From Armillaria gallica (lineage: Eukaryota; Basidiomycota; Agaricomycetes; Agaricales; Physalacriaceae): 64,000 nt of DNA. Made by a program: the position numbers and the translations under genes. The DNA is taken from positions 1,674,001-1,738,000 of the forward strand of contig JBANDB010000002.1 of assembly GCA_037576215.1 (NCBI GenBank), written 5' to 3'. Numbering within the stretch: position 1 is the first letter of the stretch; the number at the start of each line of letters is the position of its first letter. This document shows positions 10,200 through 23,661 of this stretch, piece after piece. Below the pieces are notes generated by a model that saw nothing but the letters and a program-made list of their open reading frames with translations, had not been told where the DNA came from and made no database searches.

Positions 10200-13100
10200 T
10201 ATAAATAGAATATAATTTCTGTTTATGAAATGTATGAGTAGTCTAGTCAATATCTGCATTGCTTAGCCATAATTAAGCCTAGGATGTGAGGCCTTGAAGT
10301 TTTGAACTCTTGCATGCAATGATTTTTTTTCAATTCCAAAAAATGGGGTTACTTTAAACTTTAAAGCTTGCTTAATGCCAGTCTAATTGCAGTAAGAGTA
10401 GAATGCAGAGTGCACTGGAATGTTACTAACTAACTCAAAGGACCAGGATCCTCATGAGCATTGATTTCATTCAAAGGAACAACCTGTATATAGATTCAGG
10501 ACTCGTATCCGCCGTGCTTGCAGCAGCCCTCTTGGCTATGTATAGTCAAGCTAATCCCACAACGAGGAGCTTTCAGCTCGGGTATCATGGAGTCAGTTAA
10601 TTGAGGTGTTGATTTATAGGTGGATTTGCTGCTAGCCTGCAGCAATGCTAGTTAAGTTATCAGGATGTTCAATTGGCACTATCTGGGTATACAAGGTTGT
10701 CAAAATGGCACCAACGACGCCTATAGCCTGAAATCAGACTCAGTTAGTTCAAACAGCTAATTGGAAGGATGCTACCATACTCACATTGACATAAGACAAC
10801 CACACTGTGATTGAAGTGGATATAGCTTGTACAAAAATAAAACCAATGTGCTGGAACTATATTGATCAAGATGTGATACCATCTTGCAGATTCATCAGAA
10901 TAGAAACAGTTGAAAACAATGTCAGGTGCCTCTGCTGCTGGTCTGGTGCAGTCAAAGCGTTGGTACTCAAAATTTGTGACAAACAATTATGCACCTTAGA
11001 CCATCCCAGAAGAATCTATAGATGAAATCATTGCCTCATCATTGAGATCATCCACCAGTCCAATGGTGTGCTCCATTCGCTGTGCTTCCCAGGAAGCTGT
11101 TCTGGGCATACCCACTGACAGAGACTCAATTGATGAACCTTTTCGGGAGTGGAAGGAGACATTAGTGCAATGCCATGAATCTAGCCGCTACTCACAGCTG
11201 GTGTCACTGACGTTGCCTAGGAGTAAGGAATATGTGAATGATACATCAAGAGTCTTGAGATCACACACCTTCGGCCTGGATGGTGACTCTACGAATATGG
11301 AGTAACTTGTTGTAGACTTTGCTAAGGACATTGTCAACCCTATGCATTGATCACAGATAATAATGTGGAGTCACTGTAGGTAGCATAGAATGGCACTGAC
11401 TTTGCAGTTTTTCATTTGCTTCATCGTATTTTCATGCTGTTAAAATTGTACTGTGAGCACCACAAAATTACACAAACATTACTCACAGTTTTAATGGGGT
11501 TTACTCACTGGAGGGCAATGGTGGATGCAGATGAAGCTAATAGACCATGGGAACTGGCTTAGTTATTCATTATTTACACCCTCACTGCCATTTCTGGTGT
11601 TTTGGAAGGCCCTCCCCATTCTACCACTCTACCACAGATTTCACAATGCTGTGACGTGTCTTTGCCTGCCATCCATGCGCATGCATGTCTTTCTTTGTTC
11701 GTGTATTGCCTTTCAACATCAAGTTTTGGTCTATCAAACAAGTATCATTGTGCATGGCAACCATCTATTGATGACCCCACATCTCATTCCTCAATACATG
11801 GTCAAAGTGTTTGTCATCAAGGTCTTTCACAATGACCACATTGTCATCAACAGCAGCAGGTCACAATTGACTTGCCACATGTTCCTCTTCAACATCGGAT
11901 ATGTCAGGATTCAGAAAAGTGAAAATGAATCCCCTGCCATTGTTGTCTCGGGTGGACCGGCCAAGCGGCTCGAGTCCAGATTCATTGTATGGGGCAACAG
12001 AATCTGAGGCCATGGATACTGTACTATCTCGACCTTACATTCATGGCTTGTGACATGTTATGCAACATCTTCAGCCGAGCAGATGTTCATGGATGGCTGT
12101 GACAGGGTATGTTCACCTTCATATTGTATCATCTTCATTATTGTTGTGGCCTTGTGGTTATCTTCTGTGACTGAACACTTAGGCTGTGAGTTCAATCCTT
12201 CATGATTGCAGCTTTTTACCATCCAGTGATGATGTCATGGATTGCTGGATTGTTCAGGTGGATGAAGACTTGACTCTTGCAGGTAACGTGGAATCCATCT
12301 TTGAGCTGCCAGAGCAGAGTCATCGAGGCCACATCATAAAACCGAATTGCTGGTATGATGGAAACATCTGGGAACACACATAAACAATCAGGACATGTGT
12401 ATTTCATTATTCCTTGCTCAAAAATGGCATTATTTTAGAATTTTCTTTCGACTCTTCACTGTAAGCTGTGACATGCTATGAGGTATGCATATCTTCATTT
12501 CACAGGCCTCTGTGACACATTATGTGAACTTAAGGTTGAAATAGTACAGTACATTGGAACTCATTGCAGACCAATGACTTTGTTCTGGGTCTCATGGCTG
12601 TGGCGCTGGACTTCTCCTTCCACTGTCCATCTCCTCCTGGGATCTGTGATTGGTCCTTCCCTTCCCTTTGTTCACTGTCTTCTGACTCTTAGCCTCCTCA
12701 GCCACGGAGAAATCCTCCACCAACCCAGAATGAACCTGATGCATCATACTCGCTGGTATCCACATGAGCATTTTACTATGAGAATCAGCATCCTCCTTTT
12801 TCATTGGTTTGAAAAGTGTCCTTCCATTGTCAAACCCCATGTCTGTGAGATGAACAAGCTGTATGGGACAAACTTCAATGCAATATTTGAGGATGGTCTG
12901 TCAACATGTGTCAATGGCAACCTACAATTTTTGTGATGAGCAAGTTGGTGTCAAGAATGAGAACGACAGATGGTGCAGATTGGAAGGAGCCTTGATTCAC
13001 GAATACATTCTGATGGTGCTGTTGGAAGTCTGTATCGTCCTTCTTGTCCTTGAGGCCAAGTACCTGTTCACCAGCGTAGTGGATGTGCCAACAGCTTCTG

Positions 13101-14777
13101 TATGTGACGGCTGCAGAAACCCACAAATGCTCTGATCTTTGTTCCCTGCTACTCGTCATTTGCTTCTTTCATTGTCATCAGCTGCAAGGGCTGCTCAACA
13201 TAGCACCTGGATGATGAAGTGGTGAGCCATCGCAGGGCATGGCAGGTCTGGGTCCTGTGTGAGATCCAGCAACAATGCTCAATCTGCATTTGGAGTATAT
13301 GTGCCTTGGCATCACATGGTAGTTTCAAGCCAGATTTTCCAATGAGCAATGCAATTGCTTAAGAAATGAAAATTGTATCTTCAACATTGTAAACATATGC
13401 AATGGATATATAGACCAGCTCTGGTGGGATGTGGGGAGAAAGTTTGCTTGGCGGCAGCTTTGAACCTGATGATCTATCAGACTATGCACTTACATTCTCA
13501 CCCTGTTCATGTATGTATTCCTCCCTGATATATAAAAAACTGAGAGACAGAGAGCTATACATGACACCCATTTTCCGAGGAGCTGCAACACAATTAGCAC
13601 CAATTAATAGTTAAAGAAACATACTCACTTAATTCTTATTCTCTTCAAGAGGATTGAGGAGATTGATGAAGTTGAACAAAGAATAACCAACACCAAATGA
13701 TTTGAGACCATGCAAGGGCCTCTCAATCTCTCTGTGATGAAAGCTACGCAGACCCATACCATGGTAACATGGTCCTCTGCAGTGTGAAGTGTCCTACATA
13801 CCGCATCCCAAATCACTAGTGGTCTCTTGAACATATCGACAATGGCTGGGCCACACCGGTCTTCAGACTCTTCACTTTTCACATGAAGGGAGCACCATTA
13901 ACCAGAACAATGCTTCAAGGAGTTAGACATAATTTTCATTGACAATGTCATGAACACACCTTCAGGCCATCAGCAGGTAGTATCACCACAGGTTTTTCCT
14001 ATCATCTGAAATGAAGGATATCCTTAGGACTTGGGGGACATGACACACCTAGTAGTTCATGATGACATCTTTGTAGACCTCATTACCCTCCCACCATGAG
14101 GACTAGTGAAGGATTAGATAAATACACATCAAGAGTCGATACTGATGCACCTGGCTCATAAGCTCATTAGCACCTTCATCCTCGATGTCTGGTAAGGCTT
14201 TCGGAGAAGTATTGTTCTCATCCAGCATAGAGACATCCTATTTGTTGTGAATACCAGTCAAACAGAGGTTGAATAGTTATAATTAGGACCCTACTTCTCC
14301 CTCAAGCTGGTTCTTGTCCATGTCATACTCAAAGTCAAGGTATTTCTTTATGTTGGTGGGAGGCAAGGAAATCCTAGACAAAAGATGAATGAAAGAGGCA
14401 AACACATGAAGGTGACCATGCCCCAAATGGAAGCCAAGCAGCAAATGGAGGCGCTTAACATTGCCGTCATCAGTGAAAGAAAATCACCTTTGAATTTCCT
14501 TTTACAAAATATAGGTTCTGTCCATTAGTGGCAAACAGAGCAACAGCAGGTGTTTGAGGTGGGAGGCAGCTTAGGGTCAGGAAAAGAGTTCAAATTGATT
14601 TGATAAGGCAGTCCAAGAAGTATTGAGGATGGGGATCTCTCTTCAGTATGACAGAGCTTGATTATGAATGCCTGAACGCCTGTACATTGTTAGGTTTTCT
14701 GTGAGCATTTCATGTGCAACACATGCACCGATAGAATTGGCTGAGCCAGGTAGTATCAGGGCCATCATTTCCACCTT
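10200..14777. other. Degraded, CpG-poor sequence without a recognised gene
   Basis: No open frame over about 160 codons has a recognisable motif. Some frames read like decayed coding sequence, for example minus-strand 13625-13882 (RCGPAIVDMFKRPLVIWDAV) and minus-strand 12592-12840, but I cannot name a family. The sequence is strikingly poor in CpG and rich in TpG/CpA, as expected of old methylated DNA. Confidence 0.4.
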
Positions 14778-15497
14778 CTATAAGAGCTTCCGGAAGTGCT
14801 TGATGATCATGGAGCATGTACCCCACTCAGTAAACTTGTCTTCGCAAAACGCAGGGAGATGGGGAATGGTCATCTTGCCTCTGTCCATGAGATATCCATA
14901 GCTGCTATGGCAGACTGGATTGGCATAAGCATTAAGCAAGTCCAGTTTGGGGAAGTCAGCAGGAAGAGTGAATGATGCCTGTCTCCAGGGAAGAAGACCA
15001 CAAGAGTTCATGTTAATCTCGTGATTAACGTCTTCATGCCATTGTCATAGAAAAGGATGGATGTCCTACTCGTTACGATGGCAAAACACTTGTAACAATG
15101 AGTCTCCATACCCAGCTCGTGCTAGACCATGGGAAAGAGTGGGGCCACATTGGTCAACACCCTGCATGGGCTTGAGGAAATGAATCAGAAAAGTGGTATG
15201 GTCAAAACGTACATCGTCATAGTTGCCTCCTGCAAGCAGAACAAATGATATCATTCCGCCAGTGGTCAAGCATGTCTCTTTTTCAATGGCATCCACGGTA
15301 TGGATGTTGACATGATGGTGACTCTGTTTTCCCTCCTTGTTAATTACAGGATGGGACTTGTTGCCAGAGAGGTTTGGACTTTGATTGCATGATGATGTGT
15401 CAAACACGCTGCAATGTGAGTTGAATAGATGACTCACTTCTTTATAACAGTCTTGGCTCCAAAGACCAGTGCATCGAGTCTTGACGTCGTCAGTCAC
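14778..15497 (-). pseudogene. XPG/FEN-type structure-specific nuclease, degraded fragment
   Basis: The minus strand carries landmarks of the XPG internal nuclease region as seen in the many GEN/XPG-like proteins of Agaricomycetes: TDDV at the upstream edge, PNLSGNKSHPV, a GGMISFVLLAGGNYDD block, then GVDQCGPTLSHGLARAGYGD, and downstream NSCGLLPWRQ...LPADFPKLDLL. A 52-nt intron (15161-15212, GTACGT...CAG) separates GGNYDD from GVDQCG. The family normally reads GGDYD, so a metal-binding Asp has become Asn, a single G-to-A change. TAG and TGA stops interrupt the frame after the GYGD block, and a short insertion disrupts the frame just after TDDV. No N-terminal XPG region was identified upstream. 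Confidence 0.7.
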
Positions 15498-18400
15498 TCA
15501 GTCAAGAGTCATGCATATGCCGATATAATGATTCCAAGCGTCCTTGTCTTTGGACAGGCATTCATAAGCCAGGTTGGCCACCAATGATGCAACAAAGTGG
15601 AGAGAACTACTCAAAAGCATCAAATTGGGAGCAAATGGTCTAGAGGATGGGCTTCGGGTAGCAGATCAATAAAGGTTGTGAAATCTGCTGCCTTCAATAT
15701 CCTAAAAATGCAACGGAGGTTCTTCAGCAAAAACTTCGAACTTAAGCAGAGCATGCAGTCTAGCTTTGCTAAAGGTGTACCTGCATTGGATAAGTTCCAA
15801 CATAAATGCAGTTCCTTTTGAGATCCTCTGAAAGATTGAATACGATCAGAACCAATTCCTATGTTGTTATCTGGGCACTGTATTGTCGGGTCATGTGTAT
15901 TGGTGATTCTTTCATCATGTCCAGTAGTGTGTGAATCAACTTGCCAAGGCAAAGACCATCAGGCAATAGTCATGTTGCCCAGCAGCCCAGTTAGAATGCT
16001 CCACTGGAGATGAGCAGGCATCGAGGAGGTCATGATAATCAACCTGGTGGATGACCTGGACAGGGTCCTTAAAAAGAGGATGTAGGACCACAGAACGGAT
16101 ATAACAGACGAAGTTGGGGGCCATCGCAAGTGTGGCAAATCCAAGTCAGAGCACCAAAGACTAATAAAATCGCCTTCCTTCCTCAAGCAGTTTTTAGAAA
16201 TTCCTTATTGCTTGAGACATGTCAATTGAAATAATAAAGCTTTTGCACTAACAAATGTGTTGACCTGGGGAGCAAAGCCAAAATTCTGATGTCCTCCCTG
16301 CAGTTCCAGCTGATGGACATGTCACAGTGTTCTTAATTGTGGTGACAATACTATGGTCTGAGAAGCACAAAACCATGTTTGAGGGGAGTGTAGAGAAGAT
16401 GAAGTTGCGTGGATGATGATAATATCCACAGGCATGCAGATCCATTGTGGATGCGAGATTTGGCAAGCATTGAAAAAAGGTATTGGTCCAGTAAAAGGAA
16501 TCAGTGAGTGTTTGACGATGTTGTAATATGACTGGCATGTAAACCAGTGGTCCATTGTACAGAGTAGAATGGAGGCTAAACTTGTTCAAGGTGGTGGTGA
16601 GGGAAAGAGAGAGGTACAAAATCGCAAGGTAAAATGATGAAATCTGATTGTATGTGGTGGACAATCAAGAACAGTTGTGACATTGGCATCCATGTTCTTG
16701 TCTTACATCTGCAATTTGATGTGCAGCAACATGTTTCTGAGTCATTGTGGTCGGAGATTGCATGCCAGTAGATATCTGCCTATTGTTGATTGAGAACCTC
16801 ATGGCACCATGCTAGAATGCAATCATGTGGAGCCAATCCATTATATGACCATGGTTCAATGGTAGCAGAGGCAGAAGTTTTTGAGGATATCTGTGAGACT
16901 TCATCACTCTCACAATTGCAGAGGTGTTTGCTCCAACCATACGACCTTCACAACTCATATCTGGACAGAATATGATTTGAACACCATGTTGTCTGGCCAT
17001 GGGTATCAAACTGGCACCAAAATAGATATGTTCGAGGGTTGAATGGTGCCAAAACTGTATTCAGCTCGCTCACTCTCTTCTTGTCGCTCTCTCTCCCTCT
17101 GATGCATGTTCTTCTGCCTCTCTTCCTTCTCCCTTCTCCTTTCTGCTTCTACCACTTCCATGTCCTCAACTTTCTTCTCTACCACCTCTAATCATGCCTT
17201 GAACTCTTCAGTGAGCTGTTTCAAGGCCTTTCTCAAGTTCCTCTACCTGACCCCCTCATTGGTGCCAACAATGGGTGTAGGTTCCTCAGTAAGATTCTAT
17301 GCCAACATCTGTCTTCCTCTTGGCAACAGGACCTGGGGCAAATAAGTCTTCTACAACTGTTCCCAAGGCAGGAAGAATCAATTTCACCATAACGCATTGT
17401 TGTGCACCATCATTGTCCTCAGCTTTTGCCTCCTATGCATGCATACCTGTAGCTCCACACTTCATGGCAGAAGAGCTACTGCCTCACTGTGAACAGCAAC
17501 ACCAATAGCAGGTGAGAATCAACAAGAGGTTCTTTGATGGATGCTTCCTTGTCAGTGGGAGGGATAGAAAGGAAGAGTCTGAAGCAGTGGATGTGATTTA
17601 AGGGCTGCGTGAGTGCTATCTGTGATTTCATAGATAACTACTCACACTGCTGGTGCTTGCATTGCCACTGTTACACTCATGATGAGAATGGCCATTGGAT
17701 AAATTCTTGTCGACGCTGTTACCACACTTCATATCAGGTGATATATATGGGATAACTGTGGACTGCTTCATTCAATGGTTTCCACTTGTAACCATACTTT
17801 TGTCATGTCCTATGACTGCCAGATGCCTTTCCATTTAAGCTATGGTGTGTGGGTGTATCGTTGTTTTCCAGGTCTTCAGATGATGCAGAGCCATTGACAG
17901 GAGGGTTCAAAGAGTGCGTTTTGCTGAACGAGGAAGATCTCCTGCATAGATGACCATTCAGTGTGTGGTCATCAGATCTGAAAACAATAGTGACGGTCAA
18001 ACCTCTGTTTTTTGAAGGATTAATGGACGGATTAAGTGAGCACTTTTTGGACCCAAAAATCCATGCTTTTCATGGGAAGCAGAGAAGCGGTAAAGTGGCT
18101 CCTGAGCTGCTTTGCCAGTTATTTGCTGCTTTTCCGCCTTCGATTAAGCTGATAGCTTGTCTCCTGTAACATATGTAAGTCAACTGAATGATGCCAGGCA
18201 CTGGAAAAGCAGTGAAGAAAAGTTGATGGGCAAACAAAGGAAAGGATCCTATACAGATTATTGGTCAAAAGTTGACTCTTAATCAGTCCTTTAATCCAAC
18301 CAAAAATCAGCGGTTTGACCATTATTTATAGAGCATGAGAACCATCGATGATATTACCAAAGCCCAAAATCTGGCCTTAAGGACATTATGACAAATATTC

Positions 18401-18838
18401 CTGAAGACAGAAAGCAGAGCAGAACACCAGAGGTTGTTGATTTGGAACCTTGGAAAATATTGCATCAAGTTACCACAATTAGAGGGGGGGGGGGGGGAAG
18501 AAAGCCTACGCACTGCTCTAAATCCTCTTCCCTGGCACATAGGAAGGACCTGCCAGTAATTTGGTGCCTCGACACTGCTAACAATAACATTGAGCAAACA
18601 GAAAACAGCGAGAACACATAAGAACCCAGTGTACCATGCAAAACCAAGAGCTTTTTCTGGTCTAATAGAAGTCTGTAAATGTGACTATTGATTCACAGGT
18701 CAATCATAGCCAATAATGAAGATGAAGCTTCTCACCTTCAGCATGATAAAGCAACACTGAGAGTTGAGGACTGCCACTCAGCTCCCTCGATCAATTTCAG
18801 CAAGAAGTGTTTTTATTCTTCATCTGGGAATGATGCAG
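15498..18838. other. Degraded sequence, no gene assigned
   Basis: Minus-strand coding-like scraps continue upstream of the nuclease fragment, including a Glu/Arg-rich coiled-coil-like stretch near 17.1 kb, but no family can be named. A 14-base G run lies at 18484-18497. Confidence 0.4.
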
Positions 18839-20513
18839 TGATGAGCCTAAGACTTCCATGGCAACAGCAACACCAACTTGTAATGAGATTGGGTAATTAA
18901 CGTAGTAGCATGGCAATCAAGGTGATTGTGTGTGCGAGTGGTTCGGGGCACCTCCATGCAGTAGAACAATTCCTTTATATGCAAGAATACACTGCGACTT
19001 TAAGTCTGTGAAGTAGTACTGCTTGGTAGTCGAGTACTAGATGTGAAGGCTATAAGCCAGTAGGGTTCTCTTGAAGTGAGAGGGAACAAAAACGGGTATG
19101 ATGTGAATACCACGAATCCGTATAAGAAAATGTGCTGTGAGACTAGAAAACATTGCTTGACAGTAATCAGAGTGGGGTGAACGATGGAGAATAGACTAAA
19201 TGGTCGGTAATAGTCTATGAGTGAGTGAGGTGATGAGAAAACAGCATGGGGACTGCAAGTGGCGAAATAAATGTGGAATGAGGTGCTGAGGGTGGGCTGG
19301 TGAGAGAAAATGTTGAACTACGAAAACTTGGTGATGATACTGGTCCTATATGATGCGATGGTGCTGAGCCGATGTCAAAACTGGTCTGGTACTGAAACGA
19401 TCCTATCCTATGTCAAACTAACCTTCAAGTCCACTTGAGGGACTGATACTATATGAAAACTGGCTGAAACTGATCCTAAGTCTGCTCAGAGACTACCCAA
19501 GTGGGCGACGATAATGATGGCAAAAGGGAAATAGTAAAAACTCCAATGGTGTGAAAGTGAAATGATGATGGCCTATAAAAGATAATGGGGGCGAGGTATG
19601 GCGCAGCGATCATGTATTGGAACAGTATGAGCATGTACCAATAGTGTTAAGAGCGAAGAGCATGTAGCGAAGGACTCTTCACAGTTAAAAACTGTGGGAT
19701 AACTCTAGTGAGCTCAAGAGTCGACATGCAATCGAGAATATGCTGGGGTAAACTGTATATTGCTGTAGAACGGTGAATAGATGTGGTTTACTGGTGATAG
19801 ACTAGTGCATGATGATAATTGATGTAGTCTGGGTCAACTAGAGATGAACTGCCTTGTAACTACGTTTTCTAGCTAGTTTTTATACTACAAGTATGAATTT
19901 ATAAATAGAGTAAATATGCGAGGCTTAGTAAGGCTGTAAGGCCTTAGCTTTGTAAAAGTCATAGGAAACATATGGTCCTTGGTCTTCTAAAGTAACAGCA
20001 ACTCGTTGACATTGCCACGTATGGATGTGAACCGTATGGGGTTGTTGAGCGATGCACAGATTGTTAGGTGCTGTTTAGCTGCAGATTACTTGAGTGATAG
20101 TCATCATGCTGAGGAGTACATGTGGGGTAACATTTTCTTGAGGCCTTGGCAAAGTAACAGCCTTAGTAAACACAGTCTGTAATTGCCATAGCTGGGAGGG
20201 TACTTGCATCAATCATGTCATTTTCATTAAGTGATCAATGAGCACATCAACTAGGTGCTTCTGAGTGATGCGTCAATTCCGTATTGGGATGATTGTCGAT
20301 CAAAGGTGCCTTGCCATGATGAAGTACGGCAATTATGATGTGTGGCAAGATGGGATGGGTAACAAAGCATGTGAGGAGTGGTTGCCGTAGGATAAAAGTG
20401 GTATCAGTGTGTGTGCAATCATTGGTTTACTGATAGTCCATTGAAGGGACAGTAGTGTTAATTAGCATGCAAAATCCGTGAATTCTGAGCATACAGAGCC
20501 TGGAGGCTCATCA
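18839..20513 (-). mobile_element. LTR-like element L, copy 1 (CpG-decayed)
   Basis: Bounded by TGATGAGCCT and AGGCTCATCA, which are inverse to each other. It is collinear over its length with copies at 29827-31395 and 37962-39590. Sense is taken from a TATAAA box in copy 3, which puts this copy on the minus strand. It has no coding capacity and is best read as a solo or partner-less LTR. It differs from copy 3 mostly where copy 3 has CpG and this copy has TpG or CpA. No clear target duplication flanks it. Confidence 0.75.
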
Positions 20514-22018
20514 GTGGCTATTGTCCACACTGGGGAGCAGGGGACTGATGCACAGTCGGATGGCATGGTTAGAGCCATAATTTGCTCCTTTGGCTACAGC
20601 ATTGGTAGCTGGAAAGATAAGCTCTACCAATAACTGTTGGCAATTACAAGGGCCGGGCCAAGTTCCTTTCCGATGTTGAGAATGAGGTGCTCTATACAAG
20701 CTAGAGCAAGGCCTCATCCTGTGAGTTGTTTGGAGAGAGGTGGTGGTATGAGTCAAAGGGTGAATTGCTGAAGTAATCAACTACTGAACTGGGAATAAAG
20801 CTATGTAGAAAGACTAATCTGGCTAAACGAAGTATCATAGAGAAAGAAACACAATCCATGCTCATAACGGGGTACACCCCATCAGTGGCGAGCCTGGAAA
20901 ATGACCTCCTTGAACTCCTTGTCCTTGATAAGTTTGTTCTTGTGAGCCTCGAGATACTTCTGCAAAAACAAAGTGAATATCACTACAAAAAGCAGTGAGC
21001 TTGCTAAAAAGACATACTGTATACTCGTTGAGCTGAGCCATATTTTCAGACACAGTAGCACTGAGGTTCTTGCAAAGCTGCATAATAATGGCCTTGACAG
21101 TGACAAAGGGCATAACGAGAGCAGCAGGGGAAGATATCCTGGAAAGGTTTTTGGCAAAAAGAGAGCTAGAACACGAGTACAATCAAGATACTGAGTGGTG
21201 GATGGAACATACCAGCAAGCTCACTCAGCTTTTATACCAGAAGCACAGCAGCTATGGCTAAATAGGTATATTGGACCAAGACCATTCATAACTTAGAAGA
21301 AAATTTAATTTCTGACAAATATGCGCCCGGATTTGGAAAATAACAATGGATGCAACTAAGTCAGAAGTTAATTTGAAATAGGAGATAAAGTTGGTGATGG
21401 GTGGTGTTGATGACTGAGAACAGTCAATTCTTTTTAGTGTGGAGGATATAGTAGGTATACACAAGTATACCTTCATACCTTTTACAATTAAAGTGGAAAA
21501 TTAGAAATAAAATTTTCAATTCTACAAATACCACACCAAGGAGATTGATCAGACTAGGTCAGGGTCACTTAGCAATGACAGTGACTTAGAGAAAATGACA
21601 CCTGATGTTGAGAAAACTAGAAGAAAAATAGAGACAAGTGGCAGACAGACTGGCATGGAATAAAGAAAAAGCCTGCCAGGACCCCACAGACTAAATACAA
21701 GAAAAACTGGCAACTGATACCAGAGAAGAAGGAGGGTATAGAAGGAGCTCGTATCAGAAAGGGGATAATGTGTGGCTAATGCAAATCAGGGTCTTGGAGT
21801 TCGACAATGAGACCCTGGATTTGATAACAGTAGCAGACTGAGGCATGATCACATTGAGAGAGACCAAGAAAACCAGCTGATAATTGAGAAGAGGCCCATA
21901 AGGGGCTCCAGGATGTGACAAGTCCAAAAGTCATGATATGTAAAAACAAAAACAAAAAGAAGCAGACAAGAGGAGCCCATGGGCTGAAAACTACCAAGAA
22001 AGATGTATATATGTGTAT
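20514..22018 (-). pseudogene. Remnant of a repeated multi-exon gene
   Basis: The first ~45 bases resemble those after LTR-like copy 2 (both carry TGGCTnTGTCCAC), so they may be internal sequence of the element. Further on, minus-strand frames read FAKNLSRISSPAALVMPFVT...NMAQLNEYT and, beyond an intron-like gap, KYLEAHKNKLIKDKEFKEVI. This is like the tail of a repeated basidiomycete gene. Product unknown. Confidence 0.35.
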
Positions 22019-23661
22019 CTACTTAGAAGCTTCAGCTGCACCCTCATCATCACTGCCCTGAGTGCCTAAAGGATCAGCTGCTGGCTCATCCTCACTATTG
22101 TCATCCTTGTCTTTGTCCCACATCAAAGCGTCGTTGTCAGAAGGCACATACTTGGGACCCTCAGGGAGATTAAGAAAAAGTCCAAGGGAACACCAAAGAC
22201 CATTGCTGACAATGAGGCTGCAAACTTCATGGTAGATGCGAGAGAAGTCTTCAATGAGCTTGTTACCACCCTCAGCACTGGCAAACTGATCCAAGCTCTT
22301 GGCAATGTTGCGAACAACATGATCATGAGCACAAAGATGACCCAGGTAGAGGTAGTTGATGTGCTCCAGCTTGCAGTTGATACTGCAGAGCTGCATGATG
22401 TTACAATGGAGAGCTAGAGAAAAAGGGCAGTAAGTAAACAGCATAGAGAGCAGAACAGAAGAGGAGAAACCCACCAGAGATGTTGTACCGTGTGAAGGTA
22501 GTAAGATGCGAGGTAACCTCATGCATCTCATGGGCAGTATAATGGGCAGAGCAGCCCCCATGACGACCCTCCCAGCACTGGTTGCAGTCAGCACCTGGGA
22601 ACCAATTATTCCAAGTGCAGTCAATTTGACGATGGGCACACAGGAGGCAGGTCTTCTCATAGTGCTAGAAAGGGAGTTAGACCTGAGAAAAAGAAGAGGA
22701 GGAGAGAGCTCACATTGGGAGCACGCATGTAGTAAGCATAGTGAGAAGAATGAGCACCATAAGTGCCATTCTTGTTGCTATAGCGAATGGGGCTGTGAGA
22801 GGATGAGACAGAAGGAAAAGAAAGGAAGAAACATAGAGCTTACTCGAAGAACTCGTCAGGAGCCGTAACTAAGTCTTCAAAGCGATAATCCTCCAACTTG
22901 GCATGACTATTATGCCTGTCAATAGGGACACCCTCTTGCCCAGGATTCTGTGCCTGTGTAAGCTCAGCAGCTAGAAACTGCTGCTTGGGGCAGCCGAGGA
23001 ACATGCGATGGGACTCTTGAGGAGCATCGGGAGTGGCAGACTTGGTAGTCTGACAAGACATTTTCTTCTTGGAGACTTTCTTTGGAGAAAATCAGGGCTT
23101 CTTGATGGTAGGGCAAATGACTGTGGAGACTTCAGCATTGCTGGGGATGACAGCTGCTTTAAAAGCAGCAACGCTGGCATGAGTAGGCTGGGAAGGGCCA
23201 GGCTTGGAAGCAGCAATGGCCTCAGGAGCACCCTTCCTCTTCAGAACTTTCTACTTTTGCGGAGGTGGCTCCTCATGAGCAGAGGAGGTGGCGACAACAA
23301 CAGGAGGTGAGGGAGTGCGAGTGGGCATGGGATCGGGAGCAACAACTTTGGCCTTGCCTTTGCTCTTCTTCTTCTTCTCCTTTGGCTGAGCCTGGTCACC
23401 ACCTTTAGAAGTAGAAGCCTCCACAGGCTTGGGAACAGGAGGTGAAGCCTCAAGTGACAACAAATGCATGACCAGGGAACGAGAATGGAGAGGAGTGCCA
23501 GTCATAGGATGATAAGCCCTAGGGGGCAACGATGGCGCATCTACATCCATAGAATCGATGGGAGGAAGGAGCTCCTCAAAATTAGCAGACAGCTGATCCC
23601 CCTCTGGAAGAGGAGGTGGCAGTGTCTCCAGAGCAGGAGGCTCCTTGCGGACAAGTGACAA
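22019..23661 (-). pseudogene. Zn2Cys6-like cysteine cluster protein of a repeated gene family
   Basis: Four exons fit the minus strand: 22844-23661, 22714-22792, 22475-22664 and 22019-22413, separated by 51-, 49- and 61-nt introns with GTAAGC/GTGAGC/GTGGGT donors and CAG/TAG acceptors. The frame is preserved across all junctions. The first exon is Pro/Ser/Lys-rich, with a basic KKKKKSKGKAK stretch. The third encodes CX2CX6CX10CX2CX7C, which fits the fungal binuclear zinc cluster, though it lies mid-protein rather than near the N-terminus. The last exon ends in an acidic tail (DNSEDEPAADP). Exon 1 has one in-frame TAG and one TGA, both explicable by C-to-T change, and no clear ATG. It may be a DNA-binding protein of a selfish element; that is inference. 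Confidence 0.6.

Noticed and set aside
18484..18497. G-run as a telomeric or G-quadruplex element
   Set aside because: A single homopolymer without repeated G-tracts; no telomere repeats in the window.
22506..22868. Plus-strand 120-residue frame
   Set aside because: Antisense shadow of the spliced Zn2Cys6-like gene; it crosses that gene's introns.
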